The translations under genes and the position numbers were made by a program. A model generated the notes under the pieces. That model did not search any database and was not told where the DNA came from. It was given only the letters and a program-made list of their open reading frames with translations. Below, in pieces: positions 1 through 6,249 of a stretch of DNA of 64,000 nucleotides (the stretch's first letter is position 1; each line of letters begins with the position of its first letter). Source of the stretch: Lysobacter_K koreensis (GTDB lineage: Bacteria > Pseudomonadota > Gammaproteobacteria > Xanthomonadales > Xanthomonadaceae); assembly GCF_042677045.1 (NCBI RefSeq), contig NZ_JBHTIH010000002.1, positions 1-64,000 of the forward strand. The letters run 5' to 3'.

Positions 1-72
1 TATAACCATCGGCGCCTACACTCGGCGCTGGGTTACCAGTCGCCCGTCGAATTCGAGCGCCAATGCGCCTAA
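1..72 (+). CDS. IS3-family transposase OrfB, C-terminal end only (5' cut by window)
   Basis: Frame 1 is open from the first base to a TAA at 70-72 and reads YNHRRLHSALGYQSP followed by VEFERQCA. This is the conserved C-terminal tail of IS3-family DDE transposases (the YN.RR.HSALGY.SP signature of the rve core). Only about 23 residues lie in the window; the catalytic DDE residues would be upstream. Family assignment is firm from the motif; subgroup and integrity cannot be judged here. Confidence 0.85.
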   Translation, partial: YNHRRLHSALGYQSPVEFERQCA

Positions 73-106
73 CCAGCGGGTGTCCACTTTATCGAAGGAA
101 GTCCCA
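1..106 (+). mobile_element. Right end of an IS3-family insertion sequence
   Basis: After the transposase stop the sequence reads TGTCCACTTTATCGAAGGAA (81-100) then GTCCCA at 101-106. On the other strand this begins TGGGACTTCC, in keeping with the TG..CA termini of IS3 elements. The element therefore probably ends at about 106. What follows (107-142) is the right half of an attC-like site, so the IS seems to have inserted into a cassette recombination site. The left end, inverted repeat and target duplication lie outside the window. Confidence 0.7.
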
Positions 107-142
107 ATCGCTTCGCGGCGCGGCTTGATCCAGGCGTAGGCC
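107..142 (+). other. attC-like site, right half only (interrupted by the IS)
   Basis: The stretch after the IS end, CGCTTCGCGGCGCGGCTTGA then TCCAGGCGTAGGCC, matches the right half of the attC sites at 1115, 1874 and 2463 in this window (..GCGGCTYGAT.C...GCGT...). The core site reads GTAGGC, one T short of the GTTRRRY consensus. The cassette gene follows after only about 20 nt, as is usual in cassettes. The left arm would lie to the left of the IS. Confidence 0.6.
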
Positions 143-163
143 ACACACCAGGCATCATCCCGC

Positions 164-610
164 GTGCTCTCTCTCAACCACATCATCGTCCTCAACCTCG
201 CGCTGGTCCTGACCCATCAGGTAGATGCTGCGTTTTGGCGGGAGTGGGAGATGTTTGGGCTGCTTGGCGGGATCCAGCTGTTCAACGCGCTCAATGTCGT
301 CATTTTTCTGGTCGTGCTTTCCTGCTTTGTGGCGGTCATTCAGCGCCGACCTTCCGGGTTCCGCTGCTCGCTGGCCATCGCGTTGCTCTGCGCGTCGGTT
401 TTGCCCATCCATGCTGCCTTTGCACTATCTGGCTTCAGCCAATTCCATCTGCCGTTTTCGGTGTTCTTGATTGTCGCAACGTTCCTGGTATCCATCGTGC
501 AAGTTGCACTAACGGTTCGGGCTCGCCAGGAATTCGGTGGGAGGATGAACTCAACCGCCGGCGGCTCCGCGTTATCTTCAGCGTCCAACATCACAGGGAG
601 TGACACGTGA
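164..610 (+). CDS. Small integral membrane protein, DUF6713-like (cassette gene)
   Basis: The 148-residue product starts at GTG, 22 nt after the attC core. Four hydrophobic segments can be seen (about residues 6-16, 34-60, 68-90 and 96-118). The N-terminal THQVDAAFWREWEMFGLLGG and the following IQLF resemble the DUF6713 family of small membrane proteins often seen in cassette arrays; I recognise this from memory and am moderately sure. The last 25 residues are polar and unconserved in look. The stop overlaps the start of the TspO gene (GTGA), so the two are translationally coupled and probably share one cassette. Function is unknown. Confidence 0.65.
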   Translation: MLSLNHIIVLNLALVLTHQVDAAFWREWEMFGLLGGIQLFNALNVVIFLVVLSCFVAVIQRRPSGFRCSLAIALLCASVLPIHAAFALSGFSQFHLPFSVFLIVATFLVSIVQVALTVRARQEFGGRMNSTAGGSALSSASNITGSDT

Positions 611-1104
611 CTGAATTTTCCAGAAAGCAGCAGATTATTGGCCTTGTTGCGTGGCTGTCGGTCAGCTTCATTGCAGCGGCCATCGGCAGCGCGGCGTCGC
701 TGCAGGCCGGCTCGTTCTATACCCAGCTCGTCCGCCCGGACTGGGCACCGCCACCGGATGTGTTTGGCCCGGTGTGGACAGTTTTGTACGCCCTGATGGG
801 CGTCGCGGCGTGGCTGGTGTGGCGCGTCGGAGGGTTTCGCGCTGCACGTACCGCACTGAGCCTTTTTCTCGTGCAGCTCGCGGTCAATGCGCTGTGGAGC
901 TGGCTCTTCTTTGGCTGGCATCGGGGCGCGCTGGCATTCGCCGACATCGTTCTGCTATGGGTGCTGATCGTTGCGACCCTGGTGGCGTTCTGGCGCATCC
1001 GGCCACTCGCCGGTGCGCTGCTGATCCCGTACCTGCTGTGGGTCAGCTTTGCCTGCGCGCTCAACTATTCGGTGTGGCAACTCAACCCGCAGATACTGGG
1101 CTAG
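607..1104 (+). CDS. TspO/MBR family tryptophan-rich sensory protein
   Basis: The product has 165 residues and five membrane segments, the usual TspO size and fold. Family hallmarks are present: RPDWAPPPDVFGPVWTVLYA in loop 1 and helix 2, NALWSWLFFGWH in the middle, and LLWVSFACALNYSVW at the end, which is the CRAC-like cholesterol/porphyrin-binding stretch. TspO proteins bind porphyrins and affect stress and photosensitivity responses in bacteria. The start is GTG, overlapping the preceding stop by 4 nt. An attC-like site begins 11 nt after the stop, so this copy probably travelled as the second gene of a two-gene cassette rather than being a core-genome tspO. Confidence 0.88.
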   Translation: MTEFSRKQQIIGLVAWLSVSFIAAAIGSAASLQAGSFYTQLVRPDWAPPPDVFGPVWTVLYALMGVAAWLVWRVGGFRAARTALSLFLVQLAVNALWSWLFFGWHRGALAFADIVLLWVLIVATLVAFWRIRPLAGALLIPYLLWVSFACALNYSVWQLNPQILG

Positions 1105-1114
1105 CAGCCCTGTT

Positions 1115-1180
1115 GCCCACGGATTCGTCCAAGCCGAACCGGTAGTTCGCGGCGCGGCTCGATGCAACACTGCGTTGTAG
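1115..1180 (+). other. attC-like cassette recombination site
   Basis: From GCCCACG (R''-like) to GTTGTAG (R'-like core), 66 nt. The inner part reads GATTCGTCCAAGCCGA ... TTCGCGGCGCGGCTCGATGC, which can fold as the imperfect hairpin of an attC and closely matches the other sites in this window. It lies directly between the TspO stop and the next gene. The core is degenerate (GTTGTAG against GTTRRRY). Confidence 0.65.
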
Positions 1181-1219
1181 CTCGATCTTCCTGTGCTCCG
1201 GTCCCGGAAAGGTGAGGAG

Positions 1220-1879
1220 ATGAACCACAGCCCGTACCGCCGTGAACCTCCGTATGCGAAGCACTTGAGTCGCCTCATTCGGCCTTTTCCCAACTTCGAT
1301 TTCTTCTTTATCAAGCGCGTTCGTGAGAAGGCCGTGCAAGCGCTCCAGCTAAGGCCAGGCGGACACGTGCTTGACCTGGGTTGCGGTGGCGGAGGGAGCT
1401 TCCCGTACCTGGTCAAGGCCGTTGGCTCCACTGGCAAGGTGGTCGGCGTGGACATCAGCCCGCAGAGTTGCATCAACGCCCGCCACAGGGTGGAGCGCAA
1501 CGGATGGAAGAATGTCGAGGTGATCGAGGCTGCTGCGGAAAGCGTGGATCTGCCCGGACGCTATGACGGCGCGCTGATGTTCGCTGCGGCGGATGTGTAC
1601 GCGTCCGAGTCGGCCTTGGCCCATATCGAGCCTTGCCTGAAGGACCGTGCTCGCGTCGCGATTTTTGGCGCAAAGCTCTCCCAGGGGCTTGCCGGCAAGC
1701 TCCTGAATCCGTTCTTCCTGCTCATGTGCCGCAAGCTGTCCCCGGCCACGCCGACCCCGGACCCGGCGCCGTGGGCTTTGCTCGCAGGGCGCGTCGACGA
1801 TCTGAACGTCGAAGAGCTCTTCTTCGGTTCGATGTTTCTGGCGAGCGGCACGCTCAAGGCGCGCCAATCCGGCGCCTGA
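1220..1879 (+). CDS. Class I SAM-dependent methyltransferase (cassette gene)
   Basis: The product has 219 residues. Motif I, VLDLGCGGGGSFPYL, sits at about residues 50-65, followed by VVGVDIS at the end of strand beta2, so this is a Rossmann-type SAM-binding enzyme of the Methyltransf_11/25 kind. The substrate is unknown; a small molecule such as an arsenite or a xenobiotic is possible but nothing visible decides it. I chose ATG 1220 because it follows an AAGGTGAGG ribosome site; an upstream GTG at 1193 would add nine residues next to the attC core. The stop codon lies inside the next attC (GCCTGAC), which is typical of cassettes. Confidence 0.8.
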   Translation: MNHSPYRREPPYAKHLSRLIRPFPNFDFFFIKRVREKAVQALQLRPGGHVLDLGCGGGGSFPYLVKAVGSTGKVVGVDISPQSCINARHRVERNGWKNVEVIEAAAESVDLPGRYDGALMFAAADVYASESALAHIEPCLKDRARVAIFGAKLSQGLAGKLLNPFFLLMCRKLSPATPTPDPAPWALLAGRVDDLNVEELFFGSMFLASGTLKARQSGA

Positions 1880-1939
1880 CAGTTCATCCAGGCCGACGCC
1901 GCTCCTCGGCTCGGCCCAGTTCCGGAGCCTGCGTTGGTC
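1874..1939 (+). other. attC-like cassette recombination site (best preserved)
   Basis: Runs from GCCTGAC (R''; consensus RYYYAAC) to GTTGGTC (R'; consensus GTTRRRY), with inner arms AGGCCGAC and GGCTCGGCCC around a short variable loop. Length is 66 nt. Crossover would be expected between 1933 and 1934. It contains the methyltransferase stop codon and ends 10 nt before the next start codon. Confidence 0.75.
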
Positions 1940-1949
1940 AGGTCACGCA

Positions 1950-2450
1950 ATGTCTGAGTACCAGCTCATCCAGGCCACCGAAGCCGATGCCACATCGGTG
2001 CACCGGTTGCTTGCGCTTGCGGGAGCGGGTCTGGCCGAGAGTGGCTTCCACAACTGGAACCCGCCGTTTTCGCTGGATCAGGTGCTTGCCGAGATCCAGT
2101 CGCGCACGGTCTTTTTGCTGTTGTCGGAAGGCGAGCCGGTGGCGACTTACTCGCTGGCCCTGGCCGCGGTGCGGCCTTACCCGCAAGGATTCTGGCCGGG
2201 TGACGAGAAGGCTGCGTTGTACATGAATCGTCTTGCGGTGGACCCTGCGCAACAAGGCCGGGGTATTGGCGCCTGGTGCCTGTCGGCGATTCGTCACTAC
2301 GCCGAGGCGCAGGGTGCTGCTGCCGTCAGGTGCGACGTCCTTGCGATCAACGCAGGACTGCGGCGCTTCTACGAGCGGCACGGTTATGCGCTGTGTGGCC
2401 AGCGCAGCCACTCTGGCTGGGACTTTGCGTGCTACCAGCTCACATGCTGA
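1950..2450 (+). CDS. GNAT-family N-acetyltransferase (cassette gene)
   Basis: The product has 166 residues and spans a single GNAT domain. The acetyl-CoA pyrophosphate loop is QQGRGIG (motif A, about residue 106), preceded by the NRLAVDP strand, and RRFYERHGYALCGQ near the C terminus is the usual motif B strand-helix. The substrate cannot be told; cassette-borne GNATs include antibiotic and small-molecule acetyltransferases. The gene starts 10 nt after one attC core and its stop is 12 nt before the next attC. Confidence 0.85.
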   Translation: MSEYQLIQATEADATSVHRLLALAGAGLAESGFHNWNPPFSLDQVLAEIQSRTVFLLLSEGEPVATYSLALAAVRPYPQGFWPGDEKAALYMNRLAVDPAQQGRGIGAWCLSAIRHYAEAQGAAAVRCDVLAINAGLRRFYERHGYALCGQRSHSGWDFACYQLTC

Positions 2451-2462
2451 GCCGCCGCGCAG

Positions 2463-2521
2463 GCTAGCTATTCGTCCAGGCCGACGCCGTTGCGCTGCGC
2501 GGCTTGATCCGAGCGTCAGAT
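2463..2521 (+). other. attC-like cassette recombination site
   Basis: GCTAGCT at the left, TATTCGTCCAGGCCGACGCC in the left arm, GCGCGGCTTGATCCGAGC in the right arm and GTCAGAT at the core end; 59 nt in all. The paired arms match the site at 1115 and the half-site at 107 almost base for base. Both end boxes depart from consensus, so it may be recombination-poor. Confidence 0.65.
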
Positions 2522-2536
2522 CGCATGGGAGACGTC

Positions 2537-2944
2537 ATGGGCAATCGCAAAGCCACCCCCGCCGCTTCCGTCGACCAGTTCCTGGCAGGCCTGGAGCATC
2601 CGTTCAAGGCGGATGTCGAAGCCCTGCGGCAAGTCATTCTCTCGGCGGCGGAAGGGATCGGCGAGGAGGTGAAATGGAACGCGCCGAGCTTCTGCACGGG
2701 TGAGCACTTCGCCACCATGCGCCTCCCTGGCAAAGTGCCGCTGCAACTCATCCTTCACCTCGGGGCGAAGAAGCGCGAGCTTCCGCCCTACGCGATCGAG
2801 GATCCGGCTGGATTGCTGGTGTGGCTCGGCCCGGACCGGGCTTGCGTCAACTTTGCCGGGCCAGGCGACGTGCGCACCCGCGCAAGCGCACTTCGGGCCG
2901 TTCTCCGCCAGTGGGTGCGGCATGTGCCGGAACGCGCGGCCTGA
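2537..2944 (+). CDS. DUF1801 domain protein (cassette gene)
   Basis: The product has 135 residues. The order of conserved stretches, with VDQFLAGLEHPFKADVEALR at the start, EEVKWNAPSFCTGEHFATM in the middle and LQLILHLGAKK after it, is that of the YdhG/DUF1801 family (SCP-like YdhG fold; function unknown). I chose the ATG at 2537 because GGAGA lies 6 nt upstream; ATG 2525 and a TTG at 2504 inside the attC are alternatives. It appears to be the last cassette: a possible degraded attC (GCCTGAG at 2939 to GCGTAAGC at 2977) and then a palindromic repeat follow, and the next gene faces the other way. Confidence 0.8.
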   Translation: MGNRKATPAASVDQFLAGLEHPFKADVEALRQVILSAAEGIGEEVKWNAPSFCTGEHFATMRLPGKVPLQLILHLGAKKRELPPYAIEDPAGLLVWLGPDRACVNFAGPGDVRTRASALRAVLRQWVRHVPERAA

Positions 2945-2993
2945 GTTCGTGCGCGAACCGGCCAACCGCTGGTGGCGTAAGCGCTACGCGCCG

Positions 2994-3059
2994 GTAGGGC
3001 GGGTTTTCAACCCGCCGGTTCTGCGGCGATCGTGTGCGGCGGGTTGAAACCCGCCCTAC
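2994..3059. repeat. Paired REP-like palindrome, GTAGGGCGGG family
   Basis: Two inverted copies of the unit that begins GTAGGGCGGGTTTTCAACCC (2994-3016 and 3037-3059) face each other across 20 nt. The same paired unit is found at 11893-12011, 46289-46359 and 55413-55487. It sits between the last cassette gene and the convergent YcgR-like gene and could fold into a large hairpin in RNA from either side. Confidence 0.85.
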
Positions 3060-3064
3060 AAGAG

Positions 3065-3841
3065 CTAGAGAGGCTCCAGCTCGCGCCGGCGCGCGAGCTG
3101 CTCGCGATCGAGCTGCATCAGGTAGCGGAACAGCCGGGTCTGCGCCGCGGCCGGCAGGTCGACGAAGGCGCAGCCGGCCTGGCGGACCTCGCGGCCGCGC
3201 TGGGTGATGTGGCGGACGTGGCACACGCGCAGCGTGACCACCACCGGGTCCACCCCGGGCAACTCGAGCTCGCAGCCGGGCAGCAGGTCGCCGGGGGCCA
3301 GCGGCAGGTCGTCGTCCGGGGTCAACAGGGCCAGCCCGCCGCCGCCGATGTCGCGGATGGTGGCGTGGGTCGGCGCCCTGGGGTCGGCCGGGTCGCGCCC
3401 GTATACGAGGCAGTGGAGCGGGCCGGTGACCGGCTCGCGACGCATCAGTTCGCGCCGCTGCATGTGCAGCAGGCGCTCGGGCACGGGCAGGTGCAGTGCC
3501 TGCCGGCCGCCGTGGCTGCCCAGTGCCGGCGGACCGCTGCTGAAGCGCAGCGTGACCTTGTCCAGCACGCCTTCGAACGCGAGCTTCGGGCAGCGCAGCA
3601 GGCGCTGCAGCACGGCGTGGTCTTGCGGCACGTCGATCCACAGCGTGGCGCCTTCGATCGAGAGCGGGGCAGTGACCATGCTCACGGCGCCGGCCTCGCC
3701 GGTGGCGATCAGGGTGCAGCGGGCGTCGATCAGCTGCTGCAGCAGCGCGCGGATGCCGGCGGCGTCGTGCAGCAGGCATTTGTCGTAGAGGCCGTCGGCC
3801 TCGGGGAGGCGCGGCGGTTCACGGGAGGCGCAGGTCGTCAT
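3065..3841 (-). CDS. YcgR-like flagellar brake protein with C-terminal PilZ domain
   Basis: The product has 258 residues from the chosen start. An N-terminal YcgR domain (about residues 10-115) is followed by a PilZ domain. The c-di-GMP-binding signature is visible: arginines in QRRELMRREPV (RxxxR) and DIGGGGLAL (variant of the [D/N]xSxxG box with Gly in place of Ser). In this family c-di-GMP binding slows or biases the flagellar motor. The ATG at 3919 would add 26 residues but lies inside a palindromic repeat, so I prefer 3841, although neither has a strong ribosome site. No flagellar gene is nearby. Confidence 0.78.
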   Translation of the reverse strand: MTTCASREPPRLPEADGLYDKCLLHDAAGIRALLQQLIDARCTLIATGEAGAVSMVTAPLSIEGATLWIDVPQDHAVLQRLLRCPKLAFEGVLDKVTLRFSSGPPALGSHGGRQALHLPVPERLLHMQRRELMRREPVTGPLHCLVYGRDPADPRAPTHATIRDIGGGGLALLTPDDDLPLAPGDLLPGCELELPGVDPVVVTLRVCHVRHITQRGREVRQAGCAFVDLPAAAQTRLFRYLMQLDREQLARRRELEPL

Positions 3842-3894
3842 CACGTCTGCTAACGGCCGCCACCCCGGAATCTGAAGGTGCAGCGCCTCGCAGG

Positions 3895-3972
3895 AGGGGT
3901 TGAGCGCAGCAGTACCCATCGGTGATCGGGGGCGGGGGCCGATGGGTGTCGCCTTTGGCTCAACCCATCCTA
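3895..3972. repeat. REP-like palindrome, GGGTTGAGC family
   Basis: GGGGTTGAGCGCAGCAGTAC at 3896 and its inverted partner ending TTGGCTCAACCCATCCTAC at 3972 form a long imperfect hairpin around a G-rich loop (CCATCGG..CCGATGG). This GGTTGAGCGCAGC..CCCATC unit belongs to a dispersed intergenic repeat class common in GC-rich gammaproteobacteria. It lies upstream of the YcgR-like gene. Confidence 0.7.
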
Positions 3973-4013
3973 CGAGGCGGCGTGCCCGGGTGCCGCATCA
4001 CACCGCAAGCAGC

Positions 4014-4167
4014 GTAGCCCGGGTACGCGAAGCGCACCCGGGGGCTGTACGGGGGGCGAGAGCAAACAGCCCGCACTCGATCTTCCAGACGCGCGGCGGC
4101 GCGTTAGTCATCTTCGCAACCGAGGCATATCGCGGCGCGGTGCGGCCTTCGGCCTTACCCGGGCTAC
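4014..4167. repeat. REP-like repeats, GTAGCCCGGGT family
   Basis: GTAGCCCGGGTACGCGAAGC at 4014 followed by GCACCCGGGGGCTGTAC forms one palindromic unit. A second, opposite-facing half ends GCCTTACCCGGGCTACC at 4168. Together with the unit at 3895-3972 these fill the gene-free stretch 3842-4171, in which I see no coding potential. Confidence 0.65.
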
Positions 4168-4171
4168 CTCA

Positions 4172-4357
4172 CTAGCCGTCGGTCGGGTCGGGCGCCGGGT
4201 TCGGGTCGCGCTGCATGCCGCCGGCGTCGGGGTTGGGCGGCTTCTTCGGGTCGGGCTTGGCGGCGTCCTCGCGGTCGCGCGGGTTGGGTTCGGCGTAGCC
4301 GGGGTTGCGGCCGGGCTTGGGGTCCGGGGCGGGCGGGGCGGTCTTGTCGCGGCTCAT
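4172..4357 (-). CDS. Small proline/aspartate-rich protein of unknown function
   Basis: The 61-residue product is rich in Pro, Asp, Lys and Asn (MSRDKTAPPAPDPKPGRNPG then YAEPNPRDRED...), with no hydrophobic segment, so it is probably disordered and cytoplasmic. The ATG is 5 nt after the SIMPL gene stop, with GAGG 8 nt upstream inside that gene's end, so it looks translated as the second gene of a small operon. I do not recognise a family. It could be spurious, since GC-rich DNA readily gives Pro-rich frames. Confidence 0.45.
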   Translation of the reverse strand: MSRDKTAPPAPDPKPGRNPGYAEPNPRDREDAAKPDPKKPPNPDAGGMQRDPNPAPDPTDG

Positions 4358-4362
4358 CGTCG

Positions 4363-5142
4363 TTACCTCGCCAGTTCGAACACCACGTCCAGGTTCACCG
4401 ACAGCGTGTTCTCGCCGGGCGAGATCGAGGTGTCGGCCTGCGCCTTCTCCATCGCCATCGCCATCATCGGCATCGGCCGCGGCGGGCCGTAGCCGCCGCC
4501 TTCGCTGATGCTGACGATGCGGCGCACGCGCATGCCCAGGGTCTTGGCGTACATCTGCGCGCGCGCCTGCGCCTTCTCGATCGCACTGCGGCGCGCTTCG
4601 TCGAACGCCGATTCCTTGTCGTCGACGTCGAAGCTCGGGCCGTTGACCTGGTTGGCGCCGGTGGCGACCAGCGCGTCGAGGATCTTGCCGAGCTTGCTGA
4701 TGTCGCGCACGGTCAGGTTGACGTTGTTGCTGGCCTGGTAGCCGGTGATCACCGGCGGCTGGTTCTCGGCGTAGCGGTACTGCGGGTTGAGGTTGACGCC
4801 GCTGGTCTGGACGTCGCGCTCGGCGATGCCGGCGGCCTTGATCGCGGCGACCACCTTGGCCATCTGCTCGGCGTTGGCGCGCATCGCGGCGTTGGCGTCG
4901 GCGGCCTGGGTGACGACGCCGGCCGACAGCGTGGCGATGTCGGGTACGCGCTTGGCCTCGGCCATCGCCGATACCGACAGCAGGGTGCCGTCCACGCCAG
5001 CGATGGCCGGCGTGCTCTGGATGGTCTGGGCAGAGGCGGTGGTCATGCCGATGACTCCAAGGGCGAGGGCGGCGGCCAGCGCGAGCGGGCGCAGCAGGGA
5101 GGGGGATGCGGGGCGGGGCATCGGGGACAACATCCGGGGCAT
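4363..5142 (-). CDS. Periplasmic SIMPL-domain protein (DUF541)
   Basis: The product has 259 residues. A signal peptide (LRPLALAAALALGVIGMTTA, then SAQ) ends near residue 38. The mature part begins with LLSVSAMAEAKRVPDIATLS, the SIMPL start, and continues with VQTSGVNLNPQYRY, KLGKILDALVATGANQVNGP, ARRSAIEKAQARAQMYAKTL and the closing LDVVFELAR. SIMPL proteins are periplasmic or outer-membrane-associated and of poorly known function (oxidative stress in some). The ATG at 5142 has AAGGAG 10 nt upstream; an ATG 14 codons earlier lacks this. Confidence 0.88.
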   Translation of the reverse strand: MPRMLSPMPRPASPSLLRPLALAAALALGVIGMTTASAQTIQSTPAIAGVDGTLLSVSAMAEAKRVPDIATLSAGVVTQAADANAAMRANAEQMAKVVAAIKAAGIAERDVQTSGVNLNPQYRYAENQPPVITGYQASNNVNLTVRDISKLGKILDALVATGANQVNGPSFDVDDKESAFDEARRSAIEKAQARAQMYAKTLGMRVRRIVSISEGGGYGPPRPMPMMAMAMEKAQADTSISPGENTLSVNLDVVFELAR

Positions 5143-5477
5143 GGGGTCGAACTCCTTGAGTGGCAGGCGATGGATGGCAGGCAATCGGAACCAACCGGTG
5201 ATGCAGGCAGGGTCTTGCCGGTGTAGTGAACGAACCGTGAGCTTGGTCGGGGTTACGCGCCAGGTGTCGGCTGGCGCTCAGTCAGTGCGGGTTATGCTTC
5301 CGGGCACCTGTTGGCAGGCGTGCAATAGGCCCGAAGGGCCGGCGTCGCGGGCGCGCGGGACGTGTCATCGGCCGGCGCGCATCGATGTGGTGTCGCTGGT
5401 TCTTTCGCTGGTTTTTTTCCTTGCTTCGCACGCCATCAGCTCCGGCGCGCGCCCTTTTTTCTTGCCAGCAGGCCCTG
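5143..5477. promoter_or_regulatory. Divergent intergenic region between the SIMPL gene and maf
   Basis: A 335-base gap that must hold the promoters of both flanking genes. T-rich stretches at 5400-5465 (TTCTTTCGCTGG, TTTTTTTCCTTG) stand out against the GC background. No convincing -35/-10 pair, repeat or gene could be assigned. Confidence 0.35.
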
Positions 5478-6062
5478 ATGCTCTATCTCGCCTCGAAATC
5501 CCCCCGTCGCCGCGAATTGCTCGGCCGGCTGTCATCGGGCACGTCGCGCCTGGACTTCGGCGTGCTCGACCTCGACCTGCCCGAGCACTGCCAGCCCGGC
5601 GAACCGGCCGAGGAGTACGTGCGCCGGGTCGCGCGCGAGAAGGCCGGTGCCGGCCTGCTGCAGGTGATGGGCAACCCGTCGGCGGTGGTGCTGGGCTCGG
5701 ACACCGAGGTGGTGCTCGACGACGAGGTGTTCGGCAAGCCGCGCGACGCCGCCGATGCCGCCGCGATGCTGCGCAAGCTGTCCGGGCGCACCCATGAGGT
5801 GATCACCGCGGTGTCGCTGGTGTCGCCGGGCCGCGAGGCGCAGGCGGTGTCGGTGTCGAAGGTGGTGTTCGCCGAGCTCGACGACGCGCGCATCGACGCC
5901 TACCTCGCCACCGGCGAGTGGGACGGCAAGGCCGGCGCGTACGCGATCCAGGGCGACGCCGAGACCTTCATCGCGCGCCTGGACGGCAGCTATTCCGGGG
6001 TGATGGGCCTGCCGCTGTACGAGACCGCGGTGCTGCTGCGGCAGTTCGGGGTGTTGGCGTGA
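5478..6062 (+). CDS. maf: Maf-like nucleoside triphosphate pyrophosphatase
   Basis: The product has 194 residues. SKSPRRRELL (residues 5-14) is the Maf N-terminal motif, VLGSDTEVVLDDEVFGKP carries the catalytic Asp region, and AYAIQGDAETFIARLDGSYS then GVMGLPLYET is the C-terminal signature of the YhdE-type (dTTP/UTP) branch. Maf enzymes hydrolyse non-canonical and some canonical NTPs and are tied to division arrest. I start at ATG 5478, which aligns with family N termini, although the frame stays open 31 codons upstream. Its place before rng and yhdP matches the mre-maf-rng-yhdP-tldD order of other gammaproteobacteria. Confidence 0.93.
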   Translation: MLYLASKSPRRRELLGRLSSGTSRLDFGVLDLDLPEHCQPGEPAEEYVRRVAREKAGAGLLQVMGNPSAVVLGSDTEVVLDDEVFGKPRDAADAAAMLRKLSGRTHEVITAVSLVSPGREAQAVSVSKVVFAELDDARIDAYLATGEWDGKAGAYAIQGDAETFIARLDGSYSGVMGLPLYETAVLLRQFGVLA

Positions 6063-6107
6063 TCGGCGCGCGCGACATCGGCACTGCTGACGCACGCGTG
6101 TTGCGCG

Positions 6108-6178
6108 TGCCCTCACCCCAGCCCTCTCCCGCGCCCCGAAGGAAGTCCCCTTGGGGGGCAAGCGGGAGAGGGGGCGTT
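6108..6178. repeat. Palindromic repeat, CCCTCACCCC family
   Basis: CCCTCACCCCAGCCCTCTCC followed by an inverted GGGAGAGGGGGC arm, with GCCCCGAAGGAAGTCCCCTT in between. Related units occur at 7769-7934, 13497-13612 and, weakly, 43662-43703. It occupies the maf-rng gap. Confidence 0.75.
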
Positions 6179-6249
6179 GGTGCCGCGCGGGAGGCGCTTG
6201 CGATCGAGCTCGCCGCCAGCCCTGGATGCATGCGCATTGCGGTGTCGGT

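Noticed and set aside
67..73. GCCTAAC as the R'' box of the first attC
   Set aside because: It matches the RYYYAAC consensus, but it holds the transposase stop codon and is followed by the IS3 terminal sequence, so it belongs to the IS and not to the attC.
2939..2984. A fifth attC after the DUF1801 gene
   Set aside because: GCCTGAG and GCGTAAGC could be worn end boxes, but the inner arms do not match the other sites, so it is not listed as a feature.
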